Numbered from the stretch's first letter, positions 1 to 8,930 are shown. The stretch: DNA of 64,000 nt from 3107 sp965216225 (GCA_965216225.1 CBDCFF010000023.1:1-64000); one strand, 5' to 3'. Translations and numbers: made by a program. The notes: generated by a model not told the origin, from the sequence alone.

Positions 1-193
1 TCGCGTTCCACACCGTGCCACGCGCCCGGGGGCCCATGACCCGCCACCCCGCAATCAGGCCAACGCCGCAATTGATCGGCGTGAAATATCCCAGCCGCAT
101 CTGGTCAGGCAGATACGGTATGATCATGCTGGACAACAGAAACGCCAACCCTGCGAAATATATCGCACCAACAAGACGAGCCGCTGTAGGCAT
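1..193 (-). CDS. TrgA family membrane protein, N-terminal part (cut by window edge)
   Basis: The minus strand opens with ATG at 193 and stays open to the window edge for 64 codons. The protein begins MPTAARLVGAIYFAGLAF and has a first hydrophobic segment at about residues 8-27 and a second at about 36-50. The short basic start followed by two helices and a G-W-R-V-M-G-P-R stretch matches the TrgA family of Rhodobacterales, first named from a tellurite-resistance locus in Rhodobacter. The biochemical role of the family is not established. The C-terminus lies outside the window, so length and stop cannot be judged. Confidence 0.7.
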   Translation of the reverse strand, partial: MPTAARLVGAIYFAGLAFLLSSMIIPYLPDQMRLGYFTPINCGVGLIAGWRVMGPRARGTVWNA

Positions 194-283
194 GGCGCCA
201 CTCTCCGTGAAACCTCGCAGCCAGAATAACAACGAAGCATTCCAATTGCATCCCACTTTGGAAAATAACGGTTTCAGAACAGT

Positions 284-1331
284 TTAGTATTGCAACCTGT
301 CCGCCATCGCGGCGAAGGGCCAGATTACCCGATCAAGCGCCTCGATCAGTTGTGCGATCTCGTCTTCATGGGTGTAGTGAACGAAACTCATCCGCAGCAC
401 ACCGCTGTCAGGATTGATTTTCAATGCTTCAAGCGGCCGTCGGGCATAGAAATCGCCGCCGCCCGCCATGATGCCGGTAGAGTGCATCGCAGTAATCCGC
501 CATGCCCGCACATGCAGCGATCTGCGCGTGATCCGGTCCCGCAGGTGTAAAGCGTTTGCAGGGCGCATCGGCGTTGAAATGATGGCCCTGATTCGGAAGC
601 GCCTCGGCCAGGGCGCGGCGAATGACCATGATCCCCTGATGCGGGCCATAGGTCTTGTAGCTTGAAAACAGATATATATCCGCGCCCAAAGCCCCGACAT
701 CGGGAAATCCGTGGGGCGCGTAACTGACGCCGTCCACACATGTGGCCGCCCCGGCATCGCGGGCAAGCGCGCAGATTTCCCTGACCGGATTGATTTCCGC
801 CACGACATTGGAGCAATGCGGAAAGCAGACCAGTCTGACCCTGCCGTCCAGCAGCGCGCGCAGCGACGGCAGTTCAAGACTGCCGCTTTCCGGGTTCAGC
901 ACCCATTCCCGGATTTCCACCCCGTCTTCGGCCAGTCTGCGCCAGACCCCGGAGTTCGCTTCGTGATCCTGATTGGTGACAATGATGGCGTCGCCCGGTT
1001 TCAGGTATTTCCTGAAAGCCTGCGCCAGCACAAAGGTGTTCTGCGAGGTCGAAGGCCCGAAACTCAGCTCATCGGTTTCAACCCCAAGCATTGCCGCCAG
1101 CCGTGTTCGCGCCTCATCCATTTCCTCGCCCGCCAGGCGGGACGCCGCATAACGCGCATGGGGCTGTACCTTGCGCTGACGGTAAAAACGCACCAGCCGA
1201 TCAATCACCTGTCCGCAGGCATAGCTGCCGCCCGCGTTTTCAAAGAACGCCTGCCCCTTCAGGCCCGGCTCCCCGAACGCGGGAAAATGGCTGCGGACAA
1301 AATCAATGTCCAACGGACCGCCCTGCCTCAT
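284..1331 (-). pseudogene. Class V aminotransferase (cysteine-desulfurase-like), broken by internal deletion and frameshift
   Basis: The first reading frame (chosen start ATG at 1331; an in-frame ATG exists at 1394) gives a normal PLP-dependent class V aminotransferase N-terminus: FFENAGGSYA, then GPSTSQN, NQDHEAN and the PLP-lysine region LFSSYKTYGPHQG. At about 460-480 this frame runs into an unrelated tail and stops at 429. The frame one base away begins there with GIMAGGGDFYA and continues through VLRMSFVHYT to a stop at 284, which is the family's true C-terminus. Relatives have roughly 90-100 further residues between the two parts. The gene therefore lost an internal piece and its frame. 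The PLP lysine survives, but the product should be inactive. Confidence 0.8.
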
Positions 1332-1460
1332 CTGACGCCCCGACTTCCGCCCCGGAAACGACAGATCAATTTCAACCGGTGCGCAGGAAAGCATTCCGAA
1401 GGCCGGGACAAACCCGTGGCAACCGGAACCGGCGATTGCCTGCGCGACACTCCCGGCCTC

Positions 1461-2456
1461 TCAGGCATTCACGTCAACCACGACGCGCCCCTTGACCCGC
1501 CCTTTCAGAATGTCGGCGCCCAGCCCCGGAAGGTCCGCAAGCGTCGCCGGTCGGATCATCGCTTCGAGCTTGCTCACAGGCAGGTCGCGCGCGATCCGTT
1601 GCCATGCGCGCACCCTGTTTGCAAAGGGCTGCATGACCGAGTCGATGCCCAGAAGGTTCACCCCCCGCAGAATGAACGGTGTGATGAGCGCGCCCTCGAT
1701 CGCGGCCCCCCCGGCCAATCCCACCGCCGCAACGGAACTGCCATATTTCATCTGTTTCAGCACCCGGCCCAGCATGGCGCCGGCCACCGCGTCGATACAG
1801 CCTGCCCAGATATCGCTTTCCAGCGGCTTGCGGGTGATTTCCGTCAACTCCTCGCGCAGGACAATCCGTGTCGCCCCGAGCGAACGCAGATAGTCGGCGG
1901 TTTCGGGGCGACCGGTCACTGCGGCGACATCATGGCCGAGATTGGCCAGAATGGCCGTCGCCACGGAACCGACGCCCCCCGCCGCGCCGGTGATCAGCAC
2001 CGGGCCGCGATCCCTGTGCAACCCGTGATCTTCCAGCGCCATGACCGACAGCATCGCGGTCAGGCCCGCCGTCCCGACCGCCATCGCCTGCCGGGTATCC
2101 AGCCCGGACGGCAGCGGCACCAACCAATCCGCGCGCACCCGCGCTTTCTGAGAGTAGCCGCCCCAATGCGCCTCTCCCACCCGCCAGCCGGTCAGAACAA
2201 CCCTGTCGCCGGGGCGATAGCGTTCATCGGCGCTTGCCTCGACAGTACCGGCAAAATCAATTCCCGGAACATGCGGATAAGACCGCACCAGCCCGCCACC
2301 CGGACCAATGCACAGCCCGTCCTTGTAATTCACGGTCGAGTACTCGACGGCGACCGTCACCTCTGCCTCCGGCAGGCTGCCGAGGTCAATCTCACGCACC
2401 CCGGCGTGGGTCTTGCCATCCTCGCCCCTGTCCACGACGAGCGCCTTCACCATCAT
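1461..2456 (-). CDS. acuI: Acrylyl-CoA reductase / YhdH-type MDR oxidoreductase
   Basis: 331 residues of the zinc-free medium-chain dehydrogenase/reductase family. The GroES-like N-half contains YSTVNYKDGL and PGIDFAGTV; the Rossmann half carries GAAGGVGSVA at about 157-166. This pattern is typical of AcuI/YhdH, which reduces acryloyl-CoA to propionyl-CoA with NADPH. In marine bacteria this step detoxifies acrylate from DMSP and takes part in 3-hydroxypropionate assimilation. The start at 2456 is preceded by AAGGACC at a good distance; the second ATG at 2453 is also possible. No DMSP lyase or dmdA lies next to it, so the physiological substrate is inferred from the family. Confidence 0.85.
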   Translation of the reverse strand: MMVKALVVDRGEDGKTHAGVREIDLGSLPEAEVTVAVEYSTVNYKDGLCIGPGGGLVRSYPHVPGIDFAGTVEASADERYRPGDRVVLTGWRVGEAHWGGYSQKARVRADWLVPLPSGLDTRQAMAVGTAGLTAMLSVMALEDHGLHRDRGPVLITGAAGGVGSVATAILANLGHDVAAVTGRPETADYLRSLGATRIVLREELTEITRKPLESDIWAGCIDAVAGAMLGRVLKQMKYGSSVAAVGLAGGAAIEGALITPFILRGVNLLGIDSVMQPFANRVRAWQRIARDLPVSKLEAMIRPATLADLPGLGADILKGRVKGRVVVDVNA

Positions 2457-2599
2457 TGCCGGTCCTTTCCTGCACGAGACAAAGCAGATTCTGCAACCGG
2501 TCACGGACGCAATGCCATGATTCCCGGGTATTACGCCGCAAGGCTGTCAGAATTTCGACGGTCTGACAATTCGATTCCCCTTTTCATTTGACGGTGGAG

Positions 2600-2930
2600 G
2601 GCTTACATTCAGTCTGTCCCCACGGGGACTATGGACATAAACGCGCTCGTAATAAGCGGATCGGACCCGGGGGCGGTACCCGGCGGCTCCACCAGAATCC
2701 TTCGTTTGCGGATCATGGGGCCGAAACAGGATCGACGAACGTCTAAAGGGGTTGGCCTTGTCCCGGCGAGTCACCACCGTTATCGGTACATCCAAGCTAG
2801 TTGCAAACGACAACAAAGCTCCGGTTGCTCTCGCTGCCTGATGTAGTGCGAAAAACCGAAATCCAAGCCCTGATCCCTTGCAGGATCAGGCGGGGTCCGC
2901 AGGCACCTGGCAACAGAAGCCTGCACTTTC
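2600..2930 (+). ncRNA. ssrA: Circularly permuted two-piece tmRNA
   Basis: The acceptor half comes first and ends with an encoded CCA at 2692-2694, after a T arm (CCGGG, 7-nt loop, CCCGG). After a spacer of about 22 nt the coding half starts at 2717 with GGGGCCG, which pairs over 7 bp with CGGCTCC before the CCA (one G-U). The coding half contains the resume codon and a 12-codon tag at 2803-2838. It ends in two hairpins: an 8-bp stem at 2869-2890 and GCAGGC/GCCTGC at 2899-2924. This reversed order is the alphaproteobacterial permuted form, processed into two RNAs. The mature outer ends are approximate. The RNA rescues stalled ribosomes and marks the peptide for ClpXP. Confidence 0.95.
2803..2841 (+). 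other. tmRNA proteolysis tag reading frame
   Basis: Twelve sense codons from GCA to a TGA stop encode ANDNKAPVALAA. The terminal Ala-Ala is the ClpX recognition signal. The Asn-Asp-rich start resembles tags of other alphaproteobacteria, where this part contacts SspB-alpha. It has no start codon of its own, because translation resumes on the tmRNA. Confidence 0.93.
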
Positions 2931-3104
2931 GCCGGCAGGGGCGACGGCGACAGGGGGCGACGATGGGGGGCGACGATGGCCCGCGGATTCAGCTTCCGTC
3001 AACCTGCGCATGATTTTCCGGGCGTGACCTTCCCTTCCCTTCTTCCCTTCCCCCGCAAATCCCGTATGCTGACCTGACAACCCGGTGACAGGGACATTCG
3101 CCAG

Positions 3105-3569
3105 ATGTCGAATTTGATTGATTACGGAAACCTGATGCACAAGGCCATGCGGCGGCTGATTCAGGATGTGCTGGGCGATGTCGCCGCAAACGGCCTGCCG
3201 GGCAGGCATCATTTCTTCATCACCTTCAGTACCGATCATCCCGACGTACTGATTGCGGACTGGCTGACCGACCGGTATCCGGGCGAGATGACGATTGTCA
3301 TGCAGCACTGGTTTGATGGTCTTGTGGTCGAGGATGACGGATTCTCGGTCACGCTCAATTTCGGCGATCAGCCCGAACCGCTTTATATCCCTTATGATGC
3401 CATTGTGACTTTTGTCGATCCGTCCGTCGAATTCGGATTGCGTTTCGAAACCCGTCAGGACCGGGAAGCGGAAGACGGGACAGACGGGGAAGCGCCGATG
3501 ATCGTCGATGTCGAAAAGGACAGGGACAAAAAGGCCGAGGTTGTCAGCCTCGACAGTTTTCGCCGGTAA
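3105..3569 (+). CDS. sspB: SspB-alpha, ClpXP adaptor for SsrA-tagged proteins
   Basis: A 154-residue cytosolic protein. The compact N-terminal domain (about 1-125) contains the family stretches HHFFITFST, MTIVMQHWF and FSVTLNFG, and an acidic linker leads to the C-terminal tail VVSLDSFRR. In SspB proteins the core binds the ssrA degron and the short tail docks on the ClpX N-domain. Length and tail match the alphaproteobacterial SspB branch. It lies about 175 bp downstream of ssrA on the same strand, so the tag RNA and the adaptor that reads the tag are neighbours. The ribosome site before ATG 3105 is weak. Confidence 0.9.
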   Translation: MSNLIDYGNLMHKAMRRLIQDVLGDVAANGLPGRHHFFITFSTDHPDVLIADWLTDRYPGEMTIVMQHWFDGLVVEDDGFSVTLNFGDQPEPLYIPYDAIVTFVDPSVEFGLRFETRQDREAEDGTDGEAPMIVDVEKDRDKKAEVVSLDSFRR

Positions 3570-3652
3570 TCCGGTCCAACCGCCGCGCCGAACCCGGATT
3601 GCACTTTCGCCGGGCGTCGTTATGAACGTGGCGACAGACCCGGAGGAATTAG

Positions 3653-5047
3653 ATGACCGATACCCGTACCGAAACCGACAGCTTTGGCCCGCTGGAGGTT
3701 CCAGCCGACAAGCACTGGGGCGCGCAGACCCAGCGCAGCCTGATGAACTTTCCCATCGGCTGGGAAACCCAGCCTGTCGCAATCGTCCGGGCGCTTGGCA
3801 TCATAAAGCAGGCCTGCGCCGAGGTGAATACCGAACAGGGGGGGCTGGATCGGGAACAGGGCGACGCCATCGTGCGGGCGGCGTCGGAAGTCGCCGCCGG
3901 CAAGCTGGATGATCACTTTCCGCTGGCGGTCTGGCAGACCGGCTCCGGCACCCAGTCGAACATGAACGCGAATGAAGTGATCGCCAACCGGGCCATCGAA
4001 ATTCTGGGCGGGGTAATCGGCTCCAAACACCCGGTGCATCCGAACGATCACTGCAACATGGGGCAGTCGTCGAACGACACTTTCCCGACCGCCATGCACA
4101 TTGCCACCGCGATGACCGCGCGCGACGTGCTGCTGCCGGGGCTGCAAAGGCTGCATACCGCACTTGCCGCGAAAGTCGGGGAATTCGAGGGCATCATCAA
4201 GATCGGGCGCACCCATACGATGGACGCGACGCCGCTGACCCTGGCGCAGGAATTTTCCGGCTATGCGCATCAGGTCGCGATGGGCATTGAACGGGTCAAA
4301 GGCGCCCTGCCCCGGATTTGCGAACTGGCGCAGGGCGGCACTGCGGTTGGCACCGGGCTCAACACCAGGGCAGGCTGGGGCGAAAAGGTTGCGGCCGGCA
4401 TGGCGCGCATTACCGGCCTGCCCTTCGTGACCGCCCCCAACAAGTTCGAGGCGCTGGCCGCCCATGACGCCATGGTCGAAATGTCCGGCGCGCTGAAGAC
4501 GGTGGCAGCAAGCCTGTTCAAGATCGCCAATGACATCCGCCTGCTGGGCTCCGGCCCGCGCTGCGGATTGGGCGAACTGATGCTGCCCGAGAACGAACCG
4601 GGCAGTTCCATCATGCCGGGCAAGGTCAACCCGACCCAGTGCGAGGCGCTGACCCAGGTTTGCGCCCATGTCTTCGGCAATGACGCGGCAGTGGGCTTTG
4701 CCGGGTCGCAGGGGCATTTCGAACTGAATGTCTACAAGCCGATGATTGCCTATAACGTGCTCCAAAGTATGCAGCTTCTGGGAGACGCCGCCGCAGCCTT
4801 CACCGACAATTGCGTGGTCGGCATTCGCGCCGACAGGGACCGGATCGAAAAGCTGATGCGCGAAAGCCTGATGCTGGTGACGGCGCTGGCCCCCGAGATC
4901 GGCTATGACAACGCCACCACCGTCGCCAAGACCGCGCACAGGAACGGAACGACCCTGAAGCAGGAGGCGGTCAATCTGGGCCTTGTCGATGAGGAAACCT
5001 TTGAACGTGTTGTCCGGCCCGAAAAAATGATCGGCCCAGGGGACTGA
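3653..5047 (+). CDS. fumC: Class II fumarate hydratase
   Basis: 464 residues, the usual length of iron-independent fumarase C, which interconverts fumarate and malate in the TCA cycle. Visible landmarks are TGSGTQSNMN near residue 97, the NMGQSSNDTFPT stretch near 135, GRTHTMDATP near 185 and the superfamily signature GSSIMPGKVNPT near 318, which holds the mobile active-site loop. A strong ribosome site (GGAGG) precedes ATG 3653. Its TGA stop shares one base with the ATG of the following small RHH gene, so the two are almost certainly translated from one message. Confidence 0.97.
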   Translation: MTDTRTETDSFGPLEVPADKHWGAQTQRSLMNFPIGWETQPVAIVRALGIIKQACAEVNTEQGGLDREQGDAIVRAASEVAAGKLDDHFPLAVWQTGSGTQSNMNANEVIANRAIEILGGVIGSKHPVHPNDHCNMGQSSNDTFPTAMHIATAMTARDVLLPGLQRLHTALAAKVGEFEGIIKIGRTHTMDATPLTLAQEFSGYAHQVAMGIERVKGALPRICELAQGGTAVGTGLNTRAGWGEKVAAGMARITGLPFVTAPNKFEALAAHDAMVEMSGALKTVAASLFKIANDIRLLGSGPRCGLGELMLPENEPGSSIMPGKVNPTQCEALTQVCAHVFGNDAAVGFAGSQGHFELNVYKPMIAYNVLQSMQLLGDAAAAFTDNCVVGIRADRDRIEKLMRESLMLVTALAPEIGYDNATTVAKTAHRNGTTLKQEAVNLGLVDEETFERVVRPEKMIGPGD

Positions 5048-5289
5048 TGAGCGCGCGACCGGCCAAACACTCCCTGACCCTGCGCGGCCACCGCACCAGC
5101 GTATCGCTGGAAGAGGAATTCTGGCGCGCCTTTCGGGATATTGCCGCCGAACGCGGGCTGGCCCTGAATGCCTTGGCCGCCGAAATCGACGAGGCGCGCG
5201 GGCTGGACGCCGGCCTCGCCTCGGCCATTCGCGTACATGTTCTGCGCCATCACACATCCGGGGCGCGGCGGGACCAGCCGGACCGGTGA
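5047..5289 (+). CDS. Ribbon-helix-helix domain small protein
   Basis: An 80-residue basic protein starting within the fumC stop codon (TGATG). HSLTLRGHRTSVSLEEEFW looks like the beta strand that opens a ribbon-helix-helix DNA-binding fold, followed by two predicted helices (FRDIAAERGLALNALAAEID and GLASAIRVHVL). This matches the RHH_4-type small proteins of alphaproteobacteria. The target is unknown; autoregulation of the fumC message is only a guess. Its last 40 bases overlap the end of the P450 gene on the other strand. Confidence 0.75.
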   Translation: MSARPAKHSLTLRGHRTSVSLEEEFWRAFRDIAAERGLALNALAAEIDEARGLDAGLASAIRVHVLRHHTSGARRDQPDR

Positions 5290-6647
5290 TCCCCGCGCCC
5301 CGAAAGGCGAAGCCATATCCCGTCCCTGGCCCGAACGGTCAGATGCGCGACCGGGGCCGGATCACGCCCCGCCACCGTTTCCAGCCTGAAATGCCTGACG
5401 ATGGTGGAAAGCAGCAAAGGCCCTTCAATCATTGCAAATCCCGCGCCGGGGCACACTCTGGGGCCTGCGGAAAACGGTAAATAGGCCGCCTTCGGGCAAC
5501 GGCTGCCGTTCGCGGCCTGCCAGCGACCGGGGTCAAACCCGTCCGGGTCGTCCCACAGCCGCGCGTGCCTGTGCAGATGCCATGGGCTGAGCACGATCAG
5601 CGCCCCCTTGCGCAGCCGTCGTTTTCTGAAAATGTGCGGGCGGGCCACCTCTCTGACCATCATCGGCACCGGAGGATAGAGGCGCAGCGCCTCGCGGAAC
5701 ACGTCCCGGCTGATCGCAAGCCGGGACATGACCGAAAAGTCGCTGTCGGGTTCCAGGCCCCGGGCCTCGTCCGCAACCGCGTCCTGCCATTGCGGATACA
5801 GCGCCAGAAGATAAAGCGCCCAGGCCAGCGCCGACGCGCTGGTTTCGTGCCCGGCAAGCATGAAGACCGCGACCTGATCGACCATCCCGGAGACGGAAAA
5901 ACACATGCCCGTCTGCGGGTCCGGCGTGGCCATGATCCTGGTCGCCAGATCGTCCGGCGCTGTCCCTGCCTCGATCTCGCGAAGGCGCTGCATTGTCAGT
6001 TCGGTGATCAGGGCGCGGACAAGCCCCGACGCACGCCGGGTCTCGGCGCGATGCAATCGCGGAACCCATCGCGGCAGCGGCAGGAATGCAGCCGGGTTCA
6101 GGATCGGCTGACTGCGCTGATATGCGCGAAATTCCCGGAACAGTTCCCGCGCCTGCGCGTGTTCCACCGGAATGGAAAACAATGAACGAAAGATCACATC
6201 CGCCGCCGCGTGGCTGCAAACCTCTTCGATTTCGACAGGTGCGCGGCGGTCCATCGACCCGATACGACCGACCGTCGCGGCTGCCGCTGCCTGCATCGCC
6301 GGGAATGTTTCCCTGAGCCGGCCACCGGCAAAGGCAAGGTCGATGATCCGGCGCTGGCGCTGCCAGACCTTGCCATTGGCCACAAAGACCGAATTGCCAA
6401 GCAAGGGCCGCAACCCCTCTGTCACGCGGCCGGATTTCGGAAAATCCTCGGGGCGTTCCTTCAGAACAATGTCGATCAGTCCGGGTTGATTGACCAGATA
6501 GGATCGGAAGAACGGCGTTCTGAACTCTGCCATCCAGGCCCGATAGAGCTTTTCCGGCTGGGCAGACAGAATATCGCGCCGGAACAGGCGCATGTATCGC
6601 CACAGCGACACGCGGTCCGGCCGCGGGGCGGGTTTCGGCGGTTTCAT
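5250..6647 (-). CDS. Cytochrome P450
   Basis: 465 residues. The oxygen-binding I-helix motif AGHETSA is at about 265-271, the K-helix E-x-x-R (EALR) at 319-322, and the heme loop FSAGPRVCPG at 392-401 has Cys399 as the axial ligand. These are complete, so a working monooxygenase is expected. There is no N-terminal membrane anchor, as in soluble bacterial class I P450s that need ferredoxin partners; none is encoded here. The start ATG 6647 overlaps the stop of the upstream hydrolase gene by 4 bases (ATGA), implying coupling. The substrate is unknown; a lipid or fatty-acid substrate is only suggested by the hydrolase partner. Confidence 0.9.
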   Translation of the reverse strand: MKPPKPAPRPDRVSLWRYMRLFRRDILSAQPEKLYRAWMAEFRTPFFRSYLVNQPGLIDIVLKERPEDFPKSGRVTEGLRPLLGNSVFVANGKVWQRQRRIIDLAFAGGRLRETFPAMQAAAAATVGRIGSMDRRAPVEIEEVCSHAAADVIFRSLFSIPVEHAQARELFREFRAYQRSQPILNPAAFLPLPRWVPRLHRAETRRASGLVRALITELTMQRLREIEAGTAPDDLATRIMATPDPQTGMCFSVSGMVDQVAVFMLAGHETSASALAWALYLLALYPQWQDAVADEARGLEPDSDFSVMSRLAISRDVFREALRLYPPVPMMVREVARPHIFRKRRLRKGALIVLSPWHLHRHARLWDDPDGFDPGRWQAANGSRCPKAAYLPFSAGPRVCPGAGFAMIEGPLLLSTIVRHFRLETVAGRDPAPVAHLTVRARDGIWLRLSGRGDHRSGWSRRAPDV

Positions 6648-7861
6648 GGCGCCATGTCCCGGAAACGCGAAAGCGGCGTTTCGATCCGGTTTGCTGACGG
6701 CGCCCGGCCTGCAAACCGCTCTGCCAGCGTCATCGGCCCGGCGGTGATCTGAAAATAATCGTAGTCTCCCGGCTGATCGAATGCGCAAAGATACTGGAAA
6801 TGCCGCCGGAAAAAACGCCACCGCAGCGCCTGCCGGCGCTCTGGCGACAGGGTCTGGCTGAAAGCGGCGGACAGAACCAGCGGCCAGCGCTTTTGCTTTG
6901 GCGCAACACCTGTCACGGCGACCGGATCGCAAAGCGCAAAACAGCAGCCGTCGCCGGGGGCGCTGACATCAACCCAGGTGATTCGGTCCTGCGCCGCCAT
7001 CTGATGCAGATCCCGTCTCAGTTCACCGGCATCCGGCAGGAACGAAACCATCGGCATCGCCTGCCCGAGCGACAGGAACGACAGGGCCGGAGCCGACGCG
7101 CCACCACTAACCCGCTTGCGCAGCAGCGAGGCAAGAACCGAGACCGCCAGATGCGCGCCCGAGGAATGCCCGACCACCAGAACCTCGTCCACATCAGAGT
7201 GCAGCGCACCCGCGATACGCCCCCGAAACCGTTGCAGGCGGTTGCGCAGTGTTTCCGGATAGGCCCCGCGATCATGCGCCGAGAACGCATAGTCCAGCAT
7301 CAGGTAATGGGCGTAAAGGTGCTGATCCCACCGCCGGAACAGGCGCATCAGCCCGACAAGGGCGACACCTCCGACCAGCCACCCGGCGGCGACCGGCGCG
7401 AACTGGCCAACCGCATATGCCGCAGCCCGGAATGCCGCGACCGCAACCGCAAGTTGCAGGATCAACAGAACAGCGGGGTAGAAGGACGCGATGACCGGCC
7501 CCTTTCGCATCCGCACCAGTCTGAAGATCGCTCCGCTGCCGAAATAGACGCAGATGGTCCTGAGCAACAGCATGTATGTGGCGGGGATCGACATGCGCAT
7601 CCTCTGCCGAACGATGTCCGACCAGATCAGCACCTCGAAACGGGTGCGAACCGTTTGCCCCTGAATGACGGCCTCCACCTGCCACCCGAACGGGCGCGAA
7701 CCCTGCGCCGGGGTCTGTCGAAGCCCGTATCCCGAGATTCCTGCCTGCCTTGCGCCTTCACACCGATAGAGTTCACGATACCGGCGCGGCGGATACGGGT
7801 CGAAGCCCGGAATGTAGAACACCTGCCGGCGTCTGACCGATATGTCGATATTGCCTGCCAT
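6644..7861 (-). CDS. Membrane-anchored serine hydrolase (alpha/beta fold)
   Basis: 405 residues from ATG 7861, preceded by a G-rich ribosome site. The N-terminal region FYIPGFDPYPPRRYRELY is reminiscent of the first strand and oxyanion region of alpha/beta hydrolases. Two hydrophobic helices at about 126-149 and 152-172 split the chain. The nucleophile elbow GHSSGAH has its candidate Ser at about 233. Acid and base residues cannot be fixed by eye; late Asp and His residues exist (for example DQPGDYDYF). I do not recognise a characterised homologue. It is translationally coupled to the downstream P450. Confidence 0.75.
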   Translation of the reverse strand: MAGNIDISVRRRQVFYIPGFDPYPPRRYRELYRCEGARQAGISGYGLRQTPAQGSRPFGWQVEAVIQGQTVRTRFEVLIWSDIVRQRMRMSIPATYMLLLRTICVYFGSGAIFRLVRMRKGPVIASFYPAVLLILQLAVAVAAFRAAAYAVGQFAPVAAGWLVGGVALVGLMRLFRRWDQHLYAHYLMLDYAFSAHDRGAYPETLRNRLQRFRGRIAGALHSDVDEVLVVGHSSGAHLAVSVLASLLRKRVSGGASAPALSFLSLGQAMPMVSFLPDAGELRRDLHQMAAQDRITWVDVSAPGDGCCFALCDPVAVTGVAPKQKRWPLVLSAAFSQTLSPERRQALRWRFFRRHFQYLCAFDQPGDYDYFQITAGPMTLAERFAGRAPSANRIETPLSRFRDMAP

Positions 7862-7926
7862 GCACCTGCCCCAACGATCCCGAAGCAGAGCAGAGCAGAC
7901 GGAGATTGAAAGGATATTACTGCCGA

Positions 7927-8685
7927 TCAGCCAAATTGCTGCAATACCGGAAAGGTTTCGTTCAGCCACCAGGCCAGATCGGTAAACTTGCCGGTCAGCA
8001 TCATCAGGCCGACGGTCCACAGCAGCAGGCCCATGATCCGCTCAACCCGGTCCATATGGCGCTTCATCCAGCTCATCAAACCGGTCAGGTTCGGAAAGAA
8101 GGCTGCAACCAGCAGGAACGGGATTCCCAGACCCAAGGCGTATGTAAACAGCAAAAACGCCCCGCGCGACACCGAACCGTCCTGCGCGGCCAGGGTCAGG
8201 ATCGTGCCTAGTTGCGGCCCGATGCAGGGCGTCCAGCCAAACGCAAAGGCAAGCCCCAGCACATAAGCGCCAAGCGCCGAGCCGCCCCGGTCGCCCGCAT
8301 CCATCCGCAGATCCCTGTCGATGACCGCGATACGGTAGATGCCGACGAAATGCCCGCCAAAGATCATGATCGCCACACCGGAGACCGTCACGAACCATCC
8401 CTGATTCTGCAAAAAGAACCTGCCAAAGGCAGAAGCGCCGGCCCCCAGCAGCAGAAATACCGTGGACAGGCCAAGAACAAAGAAAAACGCCGACCCAAGC
8501 GCCCTGCGCCGCGCCGGGGCGTTGCCCTCCATGTCGGAAACCGAAATCCCGCCCATATAGGCAAGATAGGGCGGCACGATGGGCAACACGCAGGGGCTGA
8601 GGAAAGACAGCAGCCCGCCCAGAACCGCGACCAGAAGCGACGGCAACAGACTGGCGTCGAAGAGATCGATTCCGAACATGCGCAT
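7927..8685 (-). CDS. ccdA: Cytochrome c biogenesis protein CcdA (thiol reductant transporter)
   Basis: About 250 residues with six hydrophobic segments. The paired cysteines of the family are in SPCVLP (about residue 30) and TPCIGP (about 152). CcdA moves reducing power from cytoplasmic thioredoxin across the inner membrane to periplasmic thiol proteins for heme attachment to c-type cytochromes. ATG 8685 has GGGG just upstream; ATG 8679 (MFGID) is the start usually seen in relatives and equally possible. It lies upstream of, and in the same direction as, the hydrolase/P450 pair with a 65-bp gap. Confidence 0.92.
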   Translation of the reverse strand: MRMFGIDLFDASLLPSLLVAVLGGLLSFLSPCVLPIVPPYLAYMGGISVSDMEGNAPARRRALGSAFFFVLGLSTVFLLLGAGASAFGRFFLQNQGWFVTVSGVAIMIFGGHFVGIYRIAVIDRDLRMDAGDRGGSALGAYVLGLAFAFGWTPCIGPQLGTILTLAAQDGSVSRGAFLLFTYALGLGIPFLLVAAFFPNLTGLMSWMKRHMDRVERIMGLLLWTVGLMMLTGKFTDLAWWLNETFPVLQQFG

Positions 8686-8842
8686 ACCCCGGTTTTCCCA
8701 TCCCATACGCGATGAAAACAGAAACGTCACCTTTCGGATTGTCACATTCCCGTTGGCGATGTCAGCCGGGGAACTGCAATGCCCATCAACCGTGCCGGCG
8801 GTCATGCCAATGACGGAAAACGCTTTTCCGGAATACCGGCGC

Positions 8843-8930
8843 TGGTGCGGTCGAGAAGACTCGAACTTCCACGGGTGTTACCCCACAGCGACCTCAACGC
8901 TGCGCGTCTGCCAATTCCGCCACGACCGCA
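8843..8930 (-). tRNA. tRNA-Leu (anticodon GAG)
   Basis: On the minus strand the molecule reads from TGCGGTC at 8930 to GACCGCA at 8846, with an encoded CCA at 8843-8845. The acceptor stem pairs over 7 bp. The anticodon stem CAGCG/CGCTG encloses the loop TTGAGGT, giving anticodon GAG for codon CUC. The T arm contains GTTCGAGTC. The extended variable arm with GGGGTAACACCC is typical of a class II tRNA such as tRNA-Leu. Confidence 0.97.

Noticed and set aside
711..2591. 626-codon open frame on the plus strand
   Set aside because: It is antisense to the aminotransferase pseudogene and acuI, has a low-complexity Arg/Pro-rich translation and no recognisable domain. High GC makes long shadow frames common here.
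2631..2846. Open frame within the ssrA locus
   Set aside because: It spans both tmRNA pieces and the spacer; the RNA pairing and the tag explain this sequence.
3620..5257. 545-codon open frame on the minus strand
   Set aside because: It is the shadow of fumC; the translation has no family motif.
8843..8930. tRNA-Leu as an attachment site for an island
   Set aside because: No integrase follows and no duplicated tRNA end is visible; the flanks are ordinary ccdA and lipB.
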